A DNA stretch of 64,000 nucleotides, from contig JABIAG010000003.1 of NCBI GenBank assembly GCA_018653365.1, positions 124,001-188,000 of the forward strand. Reading direction: 5' to 3'. Positions 6,696 to 15,605 of this stretch are shown piece by piece (the stretch's first letter is position 1; each line of letters begins with the position of its first letter). A program made the translations under genes and the position numbers. Below the pieces are notes generated by a model, which had not been told where the DNA came from, ran no database searches, and was given only the letters and a program-made list of their open reading frames with translations. Source of the stretch: Candidatus Woesearchaeota archaeon. GTDB taxonomy: Archaea; Nanobdellota; Nanobdellia; Woesearchaeales; JABIAG01.

Positions 6696-7367
6696 ATGAA
6701 AACAAAAAGATTATGGATGACTACATCAATTATATTATTTATTCTGCTTTTGATATCAGTTTTTACTGGAGGGTTTAAAACTTATTTATTGGCAGATGAA
6801 ACACAACAAGAGGCAGTACCAAAACCCCCTATTGAACAAATCAATCTACAAGATTTGATCGATGATGATACAGTAAAAGGTGATCCTAATGCTCCAGTTA
6901 CAATTGTGGAATGGAGTGATTTTGAATGCCCGTTTTGTGAAAGATTTTATCAACAAACATTGGGACTTATAGAAAAAGAGTATATTGACACAGGGAAAGT
7001 AAATATGGTTTATCGAGATTTTCCATTGAGCTTTCATGAGAATGCACAAAAAGCAGCAGAAGCTGCAGAATGTGCAGGCGAACAAGGAAAATTTTGGGAG
7101 ATGCACGATTCTCTATTTGAGAATGGAGTGGAAGGTGGTGTACGTTCTTTCAAAAAGTTTGCAAAAGATCTTGACTTAAACGATGCAGAATTTAATGAAT
7201 GTCTTGATTCGGGGAAAATGGAAAGCGAGGTGAAGAAAGATATGGTTGATGGACAGAATGCAGGAGTAAAAGGAACGCCAGCATTTATAATAAATGGAAA
7301 ATTACTTTCTGGAGCTCAACCATTTAGTGTGTTTAAACAAGCAATCGATGAGGCATTAACTGAATGA
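6696..7367 (+). CDS. DsbA-family thiol:disulfide oxidoreductase
   Basis: 223 residues. An N-terminal membrane anchor (about 7-28) is followed by a thioredoxin-fold domain with inserted helical segment, as in DsbA/DsbG/BdbD-type proteins. The active site is C78-PF-C81 after VEWSDFE, and the cis-proline loop is GVKGTPAFIING near residue 190. It is expected to oxidise or isomerise disulfides outside the membrane. The ATG at 6696 is chosen because ACGGAGG lies 6 nt upstream and the anchor starts there; an in-frame upstream start would run into the Cys-rich peptide gene. Two additional Cys (AECAGE, NECLDS) flank the helical insert. Confidence 0.9.
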   Translation: MKTKRLWMTTSIILFILLLISVFTGGFKTYLLADETQQEAVPKPPIEQINLQDLIDDDTVKGDPNAPVTIVEWSDFECPFCERFYQQTLGLIEKEYIDTGKVNMVYRDFPLSFHENAQKAAEAAECAGEQGKFWEMHDSLFENGVEGGVRSFKKFAKDLDLNDAEFNECLDSGKMESEVKKDMVDGQNAGVKGTPAFIINGKLLSGAQPFSVFKQAIDEALTE

Positions 7368-7368
7368 T

Positions 7369-7396
7369 TTTTTTCTTTTTTTCATTTCAATTTTTT
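7369..7396 (+). terminator. Oligo-T terminator after the DsbA-like gene
   Basis: Two T-runs (TTTTTTC and TTTTTTTC) follow the DsbA stop codon within 20 nt, the usual archaeal intrinsic termination signal. This fits the Cys-rich peptide and DsbA genes forming one short transcription unit. Confidence 0.5.
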
Positions 7397-7447
7397 ATTT
7401 AACTGTTCAACATCAGTTTATTAACCACTCTTCAAACCCTGCATATA

Positions 7448-8257
7448 ATGGTAAAAAGAAATATTATTAAGATTGATGAGGATAAGTGTAATGGGTGTGG
7501 ATTATGCATTCCTAACTGTCCTGAGGGCGCATTACAAATTATTGATAACAAGGTTAGGTTAGTTTCTGATCTGTTCTGTGACGGGCTTGGTGCTTGTATG
7601 GGACACTGTCCTCAAGGTGCTATTGAGGTTGAAGAACGAGAAGCAGAACCTTATAATGAATATAAGGTCATGGAGAATATTGTTAAACATGGTGAAAACA
7701 CAATTACTGCTCACCTGAATCATTTGCGAGCTCATGGCGAAACTAAATATTTGACTGAAGCCCTAGATTTTTTAAAAGAAAAAAATATTGATGTTAAACC
7801 TGAAGAGGACAAACCAGATCTTGCTTGTGGCTGCCCTGGCACTGCGGTAAGAGAGGTTAATTGTGATGAAGATGTTACTGATACCAATAATTCTTCTGCA
7901 TTAAAACAGTGGCCAGTTCAATTGAGCTTACTTCCTCCAAGTGCACCATTTTTTGATAACTCTCACTTATTAGTTTGTGCAGACTGTGTTCCGTTTGCTA
8001 CTGCTAATTTTCATTCAAAATTGTTAAATGGAAAGTCTTTGGTTATTGGTTGTCCTAAACTGGATGATCCTGATCCTTATGTTGCTAAGCTTTCGGAAAT
8101 ATTCAAGAATAACAATATTAAGTCAATTACTGTTGCGATGATGGAGGTTCCTTGTTGTTATAGTCTTCACTCTATTGTTGAGCGTGCTTTGAGAAAGGCA
8201 GAAGTTGATATTCCGTTAATCAAGGAAACTATTAAACTTAATGGAAATATTGAGTAA
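7448..8257 (+). CDS. 4Fe-4S ferredoxin-domain protein
   Basis: 269 residues. The N-terminal 65 residues form a two-cluster ferredoxin: CNGCGLCIPNCPEG and CDGLGACMGHCPQG. The remainder is a family recognisable from anaerobes and archaea, with further conserved Cys: LACGCPG near 125, VCADCVPFA near 178, IGCPKLDD near 200 and VPCCYSL near 240. These probably bind additional metal or clusters. It likely serves as an electron carrier or redox enzyme subunit in the cytoplasm; no partner gene is adjacent. Its stop codon abuts that of the convergent ABC permease (TAA|TTA), with no spacer. Confidence 0.82.
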   Translation: MVKRNIIKIDEDKCNGCGLCIPNCPEGALQIIDNKVRLVSDLFCDGLGACMGHCPQGAIEVEEREAEPYNEYKVMENIVKHGENTITAHLNHLRAHGETKYLTEALDFLKEKNIDVKPEEDKPDLACGCPGTAVREVNCDEDVTDTNNSSALKQWPVQLSLLPPSAPFFDNSHLLVCADCVPFATANFHSKLLNGKSLVIGCPKLDDPDPYVAKLSEIFKNNNIKSITVAMMEVPCCYSLHSIVERALRKAEVDIPLIKETIKLNGNIE

Positions 8258-10177
8258 TTATATTCTTTTTTTACTCCATTCATACACGATTGAAACAAGA
8301 ACAAATAGTATTACAAATTCAATAACAAGCATGAGACTTCCTGAGAATATTTGGTTAAATGATAACTCATAAAGTGTGCTCTTCTTTAGCATTACTTCTA
8401 AAACAATGTATGGGTTGATTGAAAACACTTTTGCAAATGATTGTTTCATAATTTCTAAAGGAAAGATTAATCCTGAGAACATGAATAAGATTAGTGACGT
8501 GACTACTGATGTAATAATTGCAGATTCTTCATTGTTCATTAAGTAACCAATTAGCAATCCAATCAATGAAAATATGGCATTACAAATTAATAATATTAAC
8601 AAGATAATCCAGTAGTTGTAGTGTAGATTAAGTTTTAGAACAAGATTTGAAAAGAGAAAAAGGCTGGTAAGGATTATTGTTGAGGTGAGTGCAGTTGTGA
8701 GTATAAAGCTCCATATTGTGGTAAACGAATTAACTGGCAGGATATGATTTCTGAAGTATGCGTTAGATGCTTTTTCTTTGATTACTAAAACTGATGACAT
8801 TATCAAAGAGATGAACAAGGAAAGCATAACAATCAGTGATGGGAAAAAGAATTCAATTGTGGAAAGTTCTGAATTAATTCCAACAGCTTCAATTGACAGT
8901 GGATTAATAATATCTAATGCATTCGCATTACTAACTTTTTTAATCTTTTCAGCAATATTTTCTGCACTTTTTTGAAATAGTTCTAAATCCTTAAAAACAA
9001 GAGTTATACTTTTTTGTCCTTTAGCTAAATCGTTTAATATTTCAGTTCTTAAAGTTTGAATTTCTTTAATTTTCTTTTCAGATTTGTCTTGTACTTTTTC
9101 AGCTTGTTCTATTGCGTCATGTAATGAGTTAACCTTAAAGTTAATATTATCAAATGTGGTTTCACTGACATCATTAAACTCGTCAACATTCTCTTTTACT
9201 GTTTGAATTCTTTCTTGTAAGTCATCAAGGTTAGAGCTAATTTCATCAAGGTCTTGGCTTAATAACAAAATATTTTGTGAAAGTGTGAATAGCATGGTGC
9301 AGGTAGGATCATATCCTTCATAATTAGAGTCGACAATAACTTCTGTTCCCTGAATTGTTATTGCATTTTTAAAACTTTTAAGTTGGCAGTGTTCACCTGC
9401 CATTTCAGCATTCAGATTGTTAACAATTTCATCTCTTGACTGTTTAAAACCATTAATTCTTGAATGGGTAAGGGCAATTTCTTCTTCTCCCCTAACTAGG
9501 TTGGTTTCAAGTAAGGAGATTATGTTTCTAATCTCTCTTTCATATCTTCTTATGTCTTCAGGATCTATGTCTAATTCATCTAAGTCAATATCTGCTCCAA
9601 AGTCAGACTTTCCTAACTTAAATGAGTTGAGAATGTTTTGAGAGTTGTTTAAGGAGGTTAGTAACGAGTTTGTTTGTGATAGCACGCTAGTTAGAGAGTT
9701 CGATTGGTTTGTTATGCTTGAAGAAGTGTCTGCTAATTCGTTAAGAAGATCGTTTACAATTTCAAAACTTATTATGTCGGTTGTTTCTTCAGTTTTCTTT
9801 TCCAAGAAACGTACGAGTTTGAATACTATACTTAATTTGGAAAAGTCAACATAAACATTTACTTTTTTCTTTGGTGGGTCAGGAAATTCTGCACATAAGT
9901 GGAATTTTTGTATTTTCATGTCTGCAATACATTGTTCAACAGTTGGAACCTCTTCAAGAAAAACGTTTTTGCTTTTAATATTGTCAATTAAGTAATTCAT
10001 CATTGATTCATTGTTTAGGTTGATATGTCCAATGTTAACTTTTTGTAGTTCCATGCTTTCAATTGATAGAGATAATAAAATTACTAAAATTATTGGTCCA
10101 AATAGTATTAAGAGCGTTGTTGTCTTGTTTCGAGACATTCGAATTACATTTTTCTTAATTATTTCTATTAGCTTCAT
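8258..10177 (-). CDS. ABC-2 type permease with a large coiled-coil ectodomain
   Basis: 639 residues. One membrane helix (about 20-40) is followed by a roughly 400-residue hydrophilic region (about 41-435), then five or more membrane helices (about 440-635). This matches ABC-2 exporters of the YhgE/Pip-like layout. The ectodomain is rich in Asn/Ser/Leu/Glu heptads at 150-250 and 290-410, and has Cys pairs that could form disulfides (C83/C94 and C264/C288 approximately). It follows the ATPase gene with 23 nt overlap, so the two form one transporter. The substrate is unknown. Export of a surface polymer or peptide is possible but unproven. Confidence 0.8.
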   Translation of the reverse strand: MKLIEIIKKNVIRMSRNKTTTLLILFGPIILVILLSLSIESMELQKVNIGHINLNNESMMNYLIDNIKSKNVFLEEVPTVEQCIADMKIQKFHLCAEFPDPPKKKVNVYVDFSKLSIVFKLVRFLEKKTEETTDIISFEIVNDLLNELADTSSSITNQSNSLTSVLSQTNSLLTSLNNSQNILNSFKLGKSDFGADIDLDELDIDPEDIRRYEREIRNIISLLETNLVRGEEEIALTHSRINGFKQSRDEIVNNLNAEMAGEHCQLKSFKNAITIQGTEVIVDSNYEGYDPTCTMLFTLSQNILLLSQDLDEISSNLDDLQERIQTVKENVDEFNDVSETTFDNINFKVNSLHDAIEQAEKVQDKSEKKIKEIQTLRTEILNDLAKGQKSITLVFKDLELFQKSAENIAEKIKKVSNANALDIINPLSIEAVGINSELSTIEFFFPSLIVMLSLFISLIMSSVLVIKEKASNAYFRNHILPVNSFTTIWSFILTTALTSTIILTSLFLFSNLVLKLNLHYNYWIILLILLICNAIFSLIGLLIGYLMNNEESAIITSVVTSLILFMFSGLIFPLEIMKQSFAKVFSINPYIVLEVMLKKSTLYELSFNQIFSGSLMLVIEFVILFVLVSIVYEWSKKRI

Positions 10178-11123
10178 TTTTCATTTTTTGGTATTCTTTT
10201 GGAGTGCAAATACTGTTTTTTTTCAAGATGTCAAAGATTTTTTGTAACGATGGTTTTTCAATGTCAATAGAGACTAGTTCTTCTTTTTTTGTCATAAAAA
10301 TATGTGCTAGGTTTTGAACGTCTCTTGCACTATCGCTGGTGTAAATGTATAAGAATTGTTCATCTGCCGTATGGTATTGGGTTCTATGGTCGTATTTTTC
10401 TAGGGATTTTAAAATTGGTTCGTATTCTTTAGTTTCAGATTTGACTTTTATTATATCAAAGTCTTTTATTTCAGATTTTAATTTTTTTGGAGTTGTGGAA
10501 TCTAGTATGTGTCCATCTGAGAGTAAGATTACTTTATTACAGTATTCTTCAACCTCATCTAATAGGTGGGTTGCATAAATTGTGGTAACCCCTTTTTTAT
10601 TTATTGTTTTAATTATGTCTAAAATATGCTTTTTTAATCCTGGGTCTAAGCCAGTTGTGATTTCATCTAAGACTAAAATCCTTGGATCTGCCAGAAGCGA
10701 TATTGCGAGATCCAATCTTCGTTTCATTCCTCCACTTAGTTTTGCTGCAAGTAATTTTTCATTTCCTGTTAATTCAACGAGTTCTAATAATTTATTTGAC
10801 TTTTTTAGTGTTTCTTCTTTTGAAAGACCATTCATTCTTCCAAAATACATTAAGTTTTCCATAACGGTCAAATCAAAGTAGAAACTGTTTTCTTGAGTTG
10901 CATACCCTATGTGTTCTTTTTTCAGGGGTTTGTTGTTTAAAAGAATCTCTCCTCGTTCAGGGTCAAAGAATTTTACTAGAAGTCTTAGCAAGGTGGTCTT
11001 ACCACTTCCTGAAGGACCTATTATTCCTAGAAAGTCTCCTCTTCCAATTTCAAAACTTATTCCTTTGAGAACTTTTTTCTTTCCTAATGATTTCTCAACA
11101 TTATTTACGGAAATATAACTCAT
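10155..11123 (-). CDS. ABC transporter ATPase
   Basis: 322 residues. Walker A is GPSGSGKTT near residue 37, the Q-loop lies around YATQEN, the signature is LSGGMKRRLDLA near 129, Walker B is ILVLDEIT, and the H-loop is YATHLLDEVE. A C-terminal extension of about 90 residues after the H-loop is typical of ABC-2 drug/polysaccharide export ATPases (CcmA/DrrA type). It pairs with the downstream permease. A TATA element (TTTATATAGCC) lies about 26 nt before the ATG, indicating a leaderless start. Confidence 0.92.
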   Translation of the reverse strand: MSYISVNNVEKSLGKKKVLKGISFEIGRGDFLGIIGPSGSGKTTLLRLLVKFFDPERGEILLNNKPLKKEHIGYATQENSFYFDLTVMENLMYFGRMNGLSKEETLKKSNKLLELVELTGNEKLLAAKLSGGMKRRLDLAISLLADPRILVLDEITTGLDPGLKKHILDIIKTINKKGVTTIYATHLLDEVEEYCNKVILLSDGHILDSTTPKKLKSEIKDFDIIKVKSETKEYEPILKSLEKYDHRTQYHTADEQFLYIYTSDSARDVQNLAHIFMTKKEELVSIDIEKPSLQKIFDILKKNSICTPKEYQKMKNEANRNN

Positions 11124-11165
11124 AACAAAATAAAGAAAAAAGGCTATATAAATTTTGTGAGAAGT

Positions 11166-11774
11166 TTATTGTGTGCTTAAAACGCATTCTGAGCTTACTT
11201 TAAATAAAATTCCTGTCCCTAATCCTGCCTGGGTGTTTATGATGTTTGTGTTACTTACTTCTGCGTACGTTGCAACGCGCCATTGTTGGTCGTTCGTGTC
11301 CCATCTTGCAATTTTTAGTAAGTCACAATTACCTGTGATCTCGTTTGTTTCTTTTCCTAAAATTTCTGGGGAAATGCCCACAAAGTTCCATCCTGGACTA
11401 AGCTCCCTTGCATTCCATTCAATATATGAATTTTCTGGGATGATCAGGTTAGAGTATGATTGGTCATAATTTTCTAAATAAACCCATACTGCCATGTTAG
11501 CCAGCTTGTCATCATCAATTAACGTCAAGGTGTTAACTTCAGGGTTAGGATAAACCCTTGCATATTCTTGAGTTTCGGGTATGAATGCATAAACTACGCG
11601 AACGTTAGCAATGTCTGATGCAAGTTGTGTTTCAACATCAAGAACGCCATAAAGAAGATTCCACCCATTTTGAAGTTGAACTGGAACACTTGTTTGACCA
11701 TTTTCAAAAGTAAAAGCTGAAACTAGAGAAAAACAAAATAATAAAACAATTAAAAAACTGGTTAACTTTTTCAT
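11166..11774 (-). CDS. Secreted protein of unknown function
   Basis: 202 residues with a clear signal peptide (hydrophobic core to VSA, cleavage near residue 20) and no other membrane segment. The body is beta-rich and contains two similar motifs, LQNGWNLLYGV and LSPGWNFVGIS, of the type seen in repeated Trp-containing beta domains of archaeal surface proteins. Two late Cys (CDLL, CVLS) could form a disulfide. It overlaps the upstream lipoprotein gene by 4 nt (ATGA), so the two are translationally coupled and probably act together at the cell surface. Confidence 0.7.
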   Translation of the reverse strand: MKKLTSFLIVLLFCFSLVSAFTFENGQTSVPVQLQNGWNLLYGVLDVETQLASDIANVRVVYAFIPETQEYARVYPNPEVNTLTLIDDDKLANMAVWVYLENYDQSYSNLIIPENSYIEWNARELSPGWNFVGISPEILGKETNEITGNCDLLKIARWDTNDQQWRVATYAEVSNTNIINTQAGLGTGILFKVSSECVLSTQ

Positions 11775-12193
11775 TCTTGCGGTATTGAAGGAGGTGAAAG
11801 TTCTTCTTCATCACAAATAGCGTCTTTAAACAATTCGCCATTAAATGCAACTAAGTAGTTTGCACCATCAAAGTCAAAGTGTATATCAATCATGATTTCA
11901 GAGCCTTCGGGTAGATCACAGATTGCTTGGAATTGTATTGGGATTTCTAAAACGCCTTCAGCATCAATTGTGCTTTCAACTTCGGCCGAACTAATTACTA
12001 CATCATCTGCTCTTAGTTTAATGTCTTGGACTATTAGTAAATTGTCAACTGCGCTTTCAATTACTAGTTTGTCGCCTTCAGCCCTAACGTCAACTAGTGC
12101 ATTTCCATTTCTGATTTCAGGGTCAACTGAAAAGTTCACGCATCCAACTACTAATGTTAATAACAAAATTCCTAGAATAATTATTGTTTTCAT
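11771..12193 (-). CDS. Small lipoprotein
   Basis: 140 residues starting at the ATG at 12193. The N-terminus is a lipoprotein signal with lipobox LVVGC. The rest is a short beta-rich domain resembling late-embryogenesis or Ig-like folds (VDVRAEGDKLVIESAVDNLLIVQDIKLRADD). The frame is open back to 12238. The shorter start is preferred because TTTTATATAC lies about 26 nt upstream (leaderless) and the signal peptide begins there. Two Cys remain in the mature part (AICDL, AICDEE). The pro-rich C-terminus overlaps the next secreted-protein gene by 4 nt. Confidence 0.7.
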   Translation of the reverse strand: MKTIIILGILLLTLVVGCVNFSVDPEIRNGNALVDVRAEGDKLVIESAVDNLLIVQDIKLRADDVVISSAEVESTIDAEGVLEIPIQFQAICDLPEGSEIMIDIHFDFDGANYLVAFNGELFKDAICDEEELSPPSIPQE

Positions 12194-12230
12194 GTTTAAA
12201 AGCTGGCTTGCTAGTATATAAAATTTTCTA

Positions 12231-13982
12231 TTAAACATAATACAGCTTATCTGCTTTCTTTTGTTTTTGATCCAATTGAGAATTCAATTTATTTGCTCGA
12301 GGACGTTTGCTTTCTGGGTCTCTTCTAAAGCTCATTCCTAGGTCTTCTAAGAATTTGTTCATTCCTTCCTGCATTCCAAACGGCCCATGTACTTCGCCGT
12401 GTAGTGCGGGTTCTCCCTCAAATACCATTACCTTATCACTTAAGTAATCTATGAATAATAAATCGTGATCTACTACTATTGCAGTTTTTCCTTTCATTTC
12501 CATGAAGTCTTTAATGACTTTACTTATCAAAAGTCTTTGTTCTACGTCTAAGTATGCTGAGGGCTCGTCAAAAAGATATAGGTCTGCTTCACGAGATAAA
12601 CATAATGCAATAGCAACCCGTTGTAATTCCCCTCCAGATAATTGATTTATCTGTCGCATAAGTAGGCCTGATACGTTTAAAGGAATTATGATTTGGTTTT
12701 TGTATTTCATTGCCTCTTTTAATAAATTTGCAACTAGTACGTTTGAGGATGAATCAATATATTGTGGTTTGTAACTAACTTTTACTTTTATATCTACCTT
12801 TCCCGAGTCTGCCTTCTCCTCCTCAGCCAGAATTTTAACAAATGAAGTTTTTCCTATTCCGTTTTCCCCCAACACACCTATTACATCTTTTCTGTGTACC
12901 TCTCCTGCTGTTGCTTTTAGGTTAAACGTGCCGAATTTTTTGATAATTCCACTCCAGGAGGTCAACATTTCTTTTTCTCCTTCCTGGAATGCTAGTCTTT
13001 TTTCAAATTTTAGTTTTGAATCTCTGAATCTAATGTTGCCGTCTTTTAAATAACCGTCTAAGTAAACATTTATGCCTGTTTTTGTACTTAGTGGATGACT
13101 GACCACTCCGTATACTTGTTCTTTTCCATACATGATGTGAATAAGATCTGTCATGAAATCTAGTATGATTAGGTCGTGTTCAACAACAAGTACTGCAGTA
13201 TCCGCATCTGCTAGTGAACGAATAAATTTTGAAACTTTTATACGTTGTTTAATGTCTAAGAAGGATGTTGGCTCATCAAATACATACAAATTAGCTTTTT
13301 TTAAGACTGTGGCACCAATTGCTACTCTTTGTAACTCTCCGCCAGATAATTGATCTAGTGTTCGATCTTTTACATTAATCAGGTCGAGTTCTTCAATAAT
13401 CCTATCAATCTCTCCTCGTTCATCAACTTTGCTTAGAGTTTCATAAACTGTTCCTTTGGCGGTTTTTGGTATTAATTCTACTTGTTGTGGTTTGTAACTG
13501 ATAACTATTTCTTCTTTTTTTACTTTTTCAAAATATAATTGTGCTTCTGTTCCTTTAAAGTACGCAATTAGTTCATCCCATCCTGCTTCTTCTTTTCCAA
13601 AGTTTGGTTTTAGCATTCCTGCCAAGATTTTTAGTGCAGTTGATTTTCCAATTCCGTTCTTTCCTAGTATTCCTACAACTTTTCCAAATATTGGGATGGG
13701 TAGGTTAAATAAGTGGAATCCATTTTCTCCATATTTGTGGATTGGTTCGTTATCTAATTCTGAGGGTAAATTAATTATTGAGATTGCATCATAGGGACAT
13801 CGGTTTGGACAGATTCCGCATCCTGTACACATGTTTTCGTAGATTACTGGTTTTCCGACATCTCCTTTTACTATGCACTCCTCTCCTGTTCGGTTAATGG
13901 GGCACACTCTCATGCAAAGGAAGTCTCCACAACCCGAAGGGTTGCATTTTTCTTTTTCAATTACCGCTATTCGTTTAACCAT
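12231..13982 (-). CDS. abce1: ABCE1 / RLI ribosome-recycling ATPase
   Basis: 583 residues. An N-terminal two-cluster Fe-S domain (CNPSGCGDFLCMRVCP and CTGCGICPNRCPYD) is followed by two ABC domains. NBD1 has GKNGIGKST, LSGGELQRVAIG and FDEPTSFLD; NBD2 has GENGIGKTS, LSGGELQRVAIAL and FDEPSAYLD. This is the universal archaeal/eukaryotic factor that splits ribosomes after termination. All ATP sites look intact and length is normal. A TATA box (CCTTTAAATATG) about 27 nt upstream indicates a leaderless mRNA. Confidence 0.98.
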   Translation of the reverse strand: MVKRIAVIEKEKCNPSGCGDFLCMRVCPINRTGEECIVKGDVGKPVIYENMCTGCGICPNRCPYDAISIINLPSELDNEPIHKYGENGFHLFNLPIPIFGKVVGILGKNGIGKSTALKILAGMLKPNFGKEEAGWDELIAYFKGTEAQLYFEKVKKEEIVISYKPQQVELIPKTAKGTVYETLSKVDERGEIDRIIEELDLINVKDRTLDQLSGGELQRVAIGATVLKKANLYVFDEPTSFLDIKQRIKVSKFIRSLADADTAVLVVEHDLIILDFMTDLIHIMYGKEQVYGVVSHPLSTKTGINVYLDGYLKDGNIRFRDSKLKFEKRLAFQEGEKEMLTSWSGIIKKFGTFNLKATAGEVHRKDVIGVLGENGIGKTSFVKILAEEEKADSGKVDIKVKVSYKPQYIDSSSNVLVANLLKEAMKYKNQIIIPLNVSGLLMRQINQLSGGELQRVAIALCLSREADLYLFDEPSAYLDVEQRLLISKVIKDFMEMKGKTAIVVDHDLLFIDYLSDKVMVFEGEPALHGEVHGPFGMQEGMNKFLEDLGMSFRRDPESKRPRANKLNSQLDQKQKKADKLYYV

Positions 13983-14055
13983 GGGAATAATTACTTTGGA
14001 AGCATATTTAAAGGTTTAGAAAAACTTTTTAATTAGAGGCAGTTTTATTTAATTC

Positions 14056-14184
14056 ATGGTTTGTGAACATAACGTAAACATTGATTGTACTTGTAAAGAT
14101 ACTTCTTGTGATAAGCATGGCAAGTGTTGTGAGTGTGTCGCATATCATAGAACTAACGGCGATGTACCTATCTGTTTGAGGTAG
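14056..14184 (+). CDS. DUF6485-type small zinc-binding protein
   Basis: 42 residues with eight Cys: C3, C11, C13, C18, C24, C25, C27 and C40. The pattern HN...CTC...C.KHGKCCECVAYHR...PICLR matches what I know of the DUF6485 family of tiny Cys proteins. The HGKCCEC.AYHR core is very likely a zinc site. The start ATG is supported by ACTTTTTAATTAG about 27 nt upstream, and the frame stops at TAG 14182. The function of this family is not known to me. Confidence 0.8.
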   Translation: MVCEHNVNIDCTCKDTSCDKHGKCCECVAYHRTNGDVPICLR

Positions 14185-14214
14185 CTTTTTAAATCACACA
14201 ATCTTCCTCTTCTA

Positions 14215-15081
14215 ATGTCTTTTACAGATCTGTTCAAGTTATTAAGAGCGAACAATTATTACAAGAATTTGTTAATATTTCTCCCCCTGATTTTCATTTC
14301 TCAAATTCTCTCTCCAAATCCTCTTTTAAGAGTGTTCTTGGGATTTATCGCATTATGTGCGGTCTCATCAGCAAATTATATCTTTAATGATATTATTGAC
14401 AGAAAACAAGACATTCATCATCCAGAAAAACGTTTTAGGCCTATTGCGTCAGGCAGGGTTTGGACGGAATTTGCACTATTTATTGGAATCACGCTTCTAA
14501 TAACCTCTTTTCTACTTTCTTATTTATTATCTTTCTATTTTTTCTTATTCGTACTAGCTTTATTCATCTTAACTAATCTGTATTCTCTCTTTCTTAAACA
14601 GATTTTATTCTTGGACATCATTTTCATTTCAATTAACTTTGTGCTAAGAGCTTTAGCCGGCGCATTCATTATTTTTCCTAACAAAATCATACGAATCTCG
14701 CCCTGGCTTGTTCTTGTGCCCTTCTTCCTAGCATTGTTCCTTGCTACAGCAAAGAGAAGATCAAATCTAATCTATCTGGGAGAACACGCCTCTAAGTACA
14801 ACAAGTTACTAGAACATTACGATTATCACACTACTTCATTCTTATTTACTACCTCAACTACGCTATTAATCTTCACGTATGCATTGTTCACTTTTTTCTC
14901 TGATTTTCCCTTGTTAATCATCACAATTCCTATTGTTCTTTACGCAATCTTTCGTTTCTATAAGTTAACTGAATCAGGTAATAGAATTGGTAGAAATATA
15001 ATCCATTCAGTTAAAGATAAAAGCTTACTAATTTCTTTCTTATTGTGGATTTTCGTAACTTTCTTGGTTATTTACCTTTGA
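14215..15081 (+). CDS. UbiA-family prenyltransferase (DPPR synthase-like)
   Basis: 288 residues, about eight membrane helices. The first Asp-rich site is NDIIDRKQDIHHP followed by KRFRPIASG near residues 60-85, as in decaprenyl-phosphate phosphoribosyltransferase-like UbiA proteins. The second Asp-rich motif is less obvious (AKRRSNLIYLGEHASKY near 180). It probably transfers a prenyl chain to, or uses a prenyl phosphate with, a sugar phosphate, which would make a lipid-linked sugar for the glycan pathway downstream. An archaeal ether-lipid role (geranylgeranylglyceryl transferase) is an alternative. Its TATA box lies about 26 nt upstream. Confidence 0.82.
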   Translation: MSFTDLFKLLRANNYYKNLLIFLPLIFISQILSPNPLLRVFLGFIALCAVSSANYIFNDIIDRKQDIHHPEKRFRPIASGRVWTEFALFIGITLLITSFLLSYLLSFYFFLFVLALFILTNLYSLFLKQILFLDIIFISINFVLRALAGAFIIFPNKIIRISPWLVLVPFFLALFLATAKRRSNLIYLGEHASKYNKLLEHYDYHTTSFLFTTSTTLLIFTYALFTFFSDFPLLIITIPIVLYAIFRFYKLTESGNRIGRNIIHSVKDKSLLISFLLWIFVTFLVIYL

Positions 15082-15085
15082 CAAC

Positions 15086-15541
15086 TTACTTCTTTATCAT
15101 ATCGCCAATAGTTAACGCGCCAGATTCTGCTTGCTTTTCAGGTTCGTACTCATAACTTTCGAATTCAACGAGTTTAATTCCCAAAAATCTCTCTAACTTA
15201 CGTGCAAGTGCAATGCTTAATGAACCCTCTGCGTTCTCTGCATGGTGTAATACAGATTCTTTTTCATTTATTTTTTTAGCAACCTCTTCCTGCGTCATAT
15301 TTTTACTCTCTCTTGCTTTTTTGATTAGTGAACTATAATTTGTAACAATGGTCTCTACAGGTTCGTCCTCAACTACAACCTTGCGATTAACACGTTTTGT
15401 TTCTCTTTGAACTTCTTCCTCTGTCTTCACCCTTGAAATAACCGTTCCATGTTTTGCACATTGTGAACAAACAGTGAGCATACTTCCCTCTACTTGGGTT
15501 TTAAATAATTGTTCAGAACTTCCACACATATCGCATTCCAT
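15086..15541 (-). CDS. mbf1: MBF1-like transcription factor
   Basis: 151 residues. An N-terminal zinc ribbon (CDMCG...CSQCAKHG) and a linker lead into a Cro/C1-type helix-turn-helix at about 72-130: YSSLIKKARESKNMTQEEVAKKINEKESVLHHAE. This is the archaeal multiprotein bridging factor 1 layout. It is preceded by a strong GGAGGGG ribosome binding site 7 nt before the ATG and a TATA element further up, so this mRNA has a leader, unlike most neighbours. It is convergent with the UbiA gene (4-nt gap). Confidence 0.93.
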   Translation of the reverse strand: MECDMCGSSEQLFKTQVEGSMLTVCSQCAKHGTVISRVKTEEEVQRETKRVNRKVVVEDEPVETIVTNYSSLIKKARESKNMTQEEVAKKINEKESVLHHAENAEGSLSIALARKLERFLGIKLVEFESYEYEPEKQAESGALTIGDMIKK

Positions 15542-15605
15542 TGGTTTCCCCTCCTTTAAACTATTTTCATAATATTTATATACTTTCTAGTTAATAATTT
15601 TTTCT

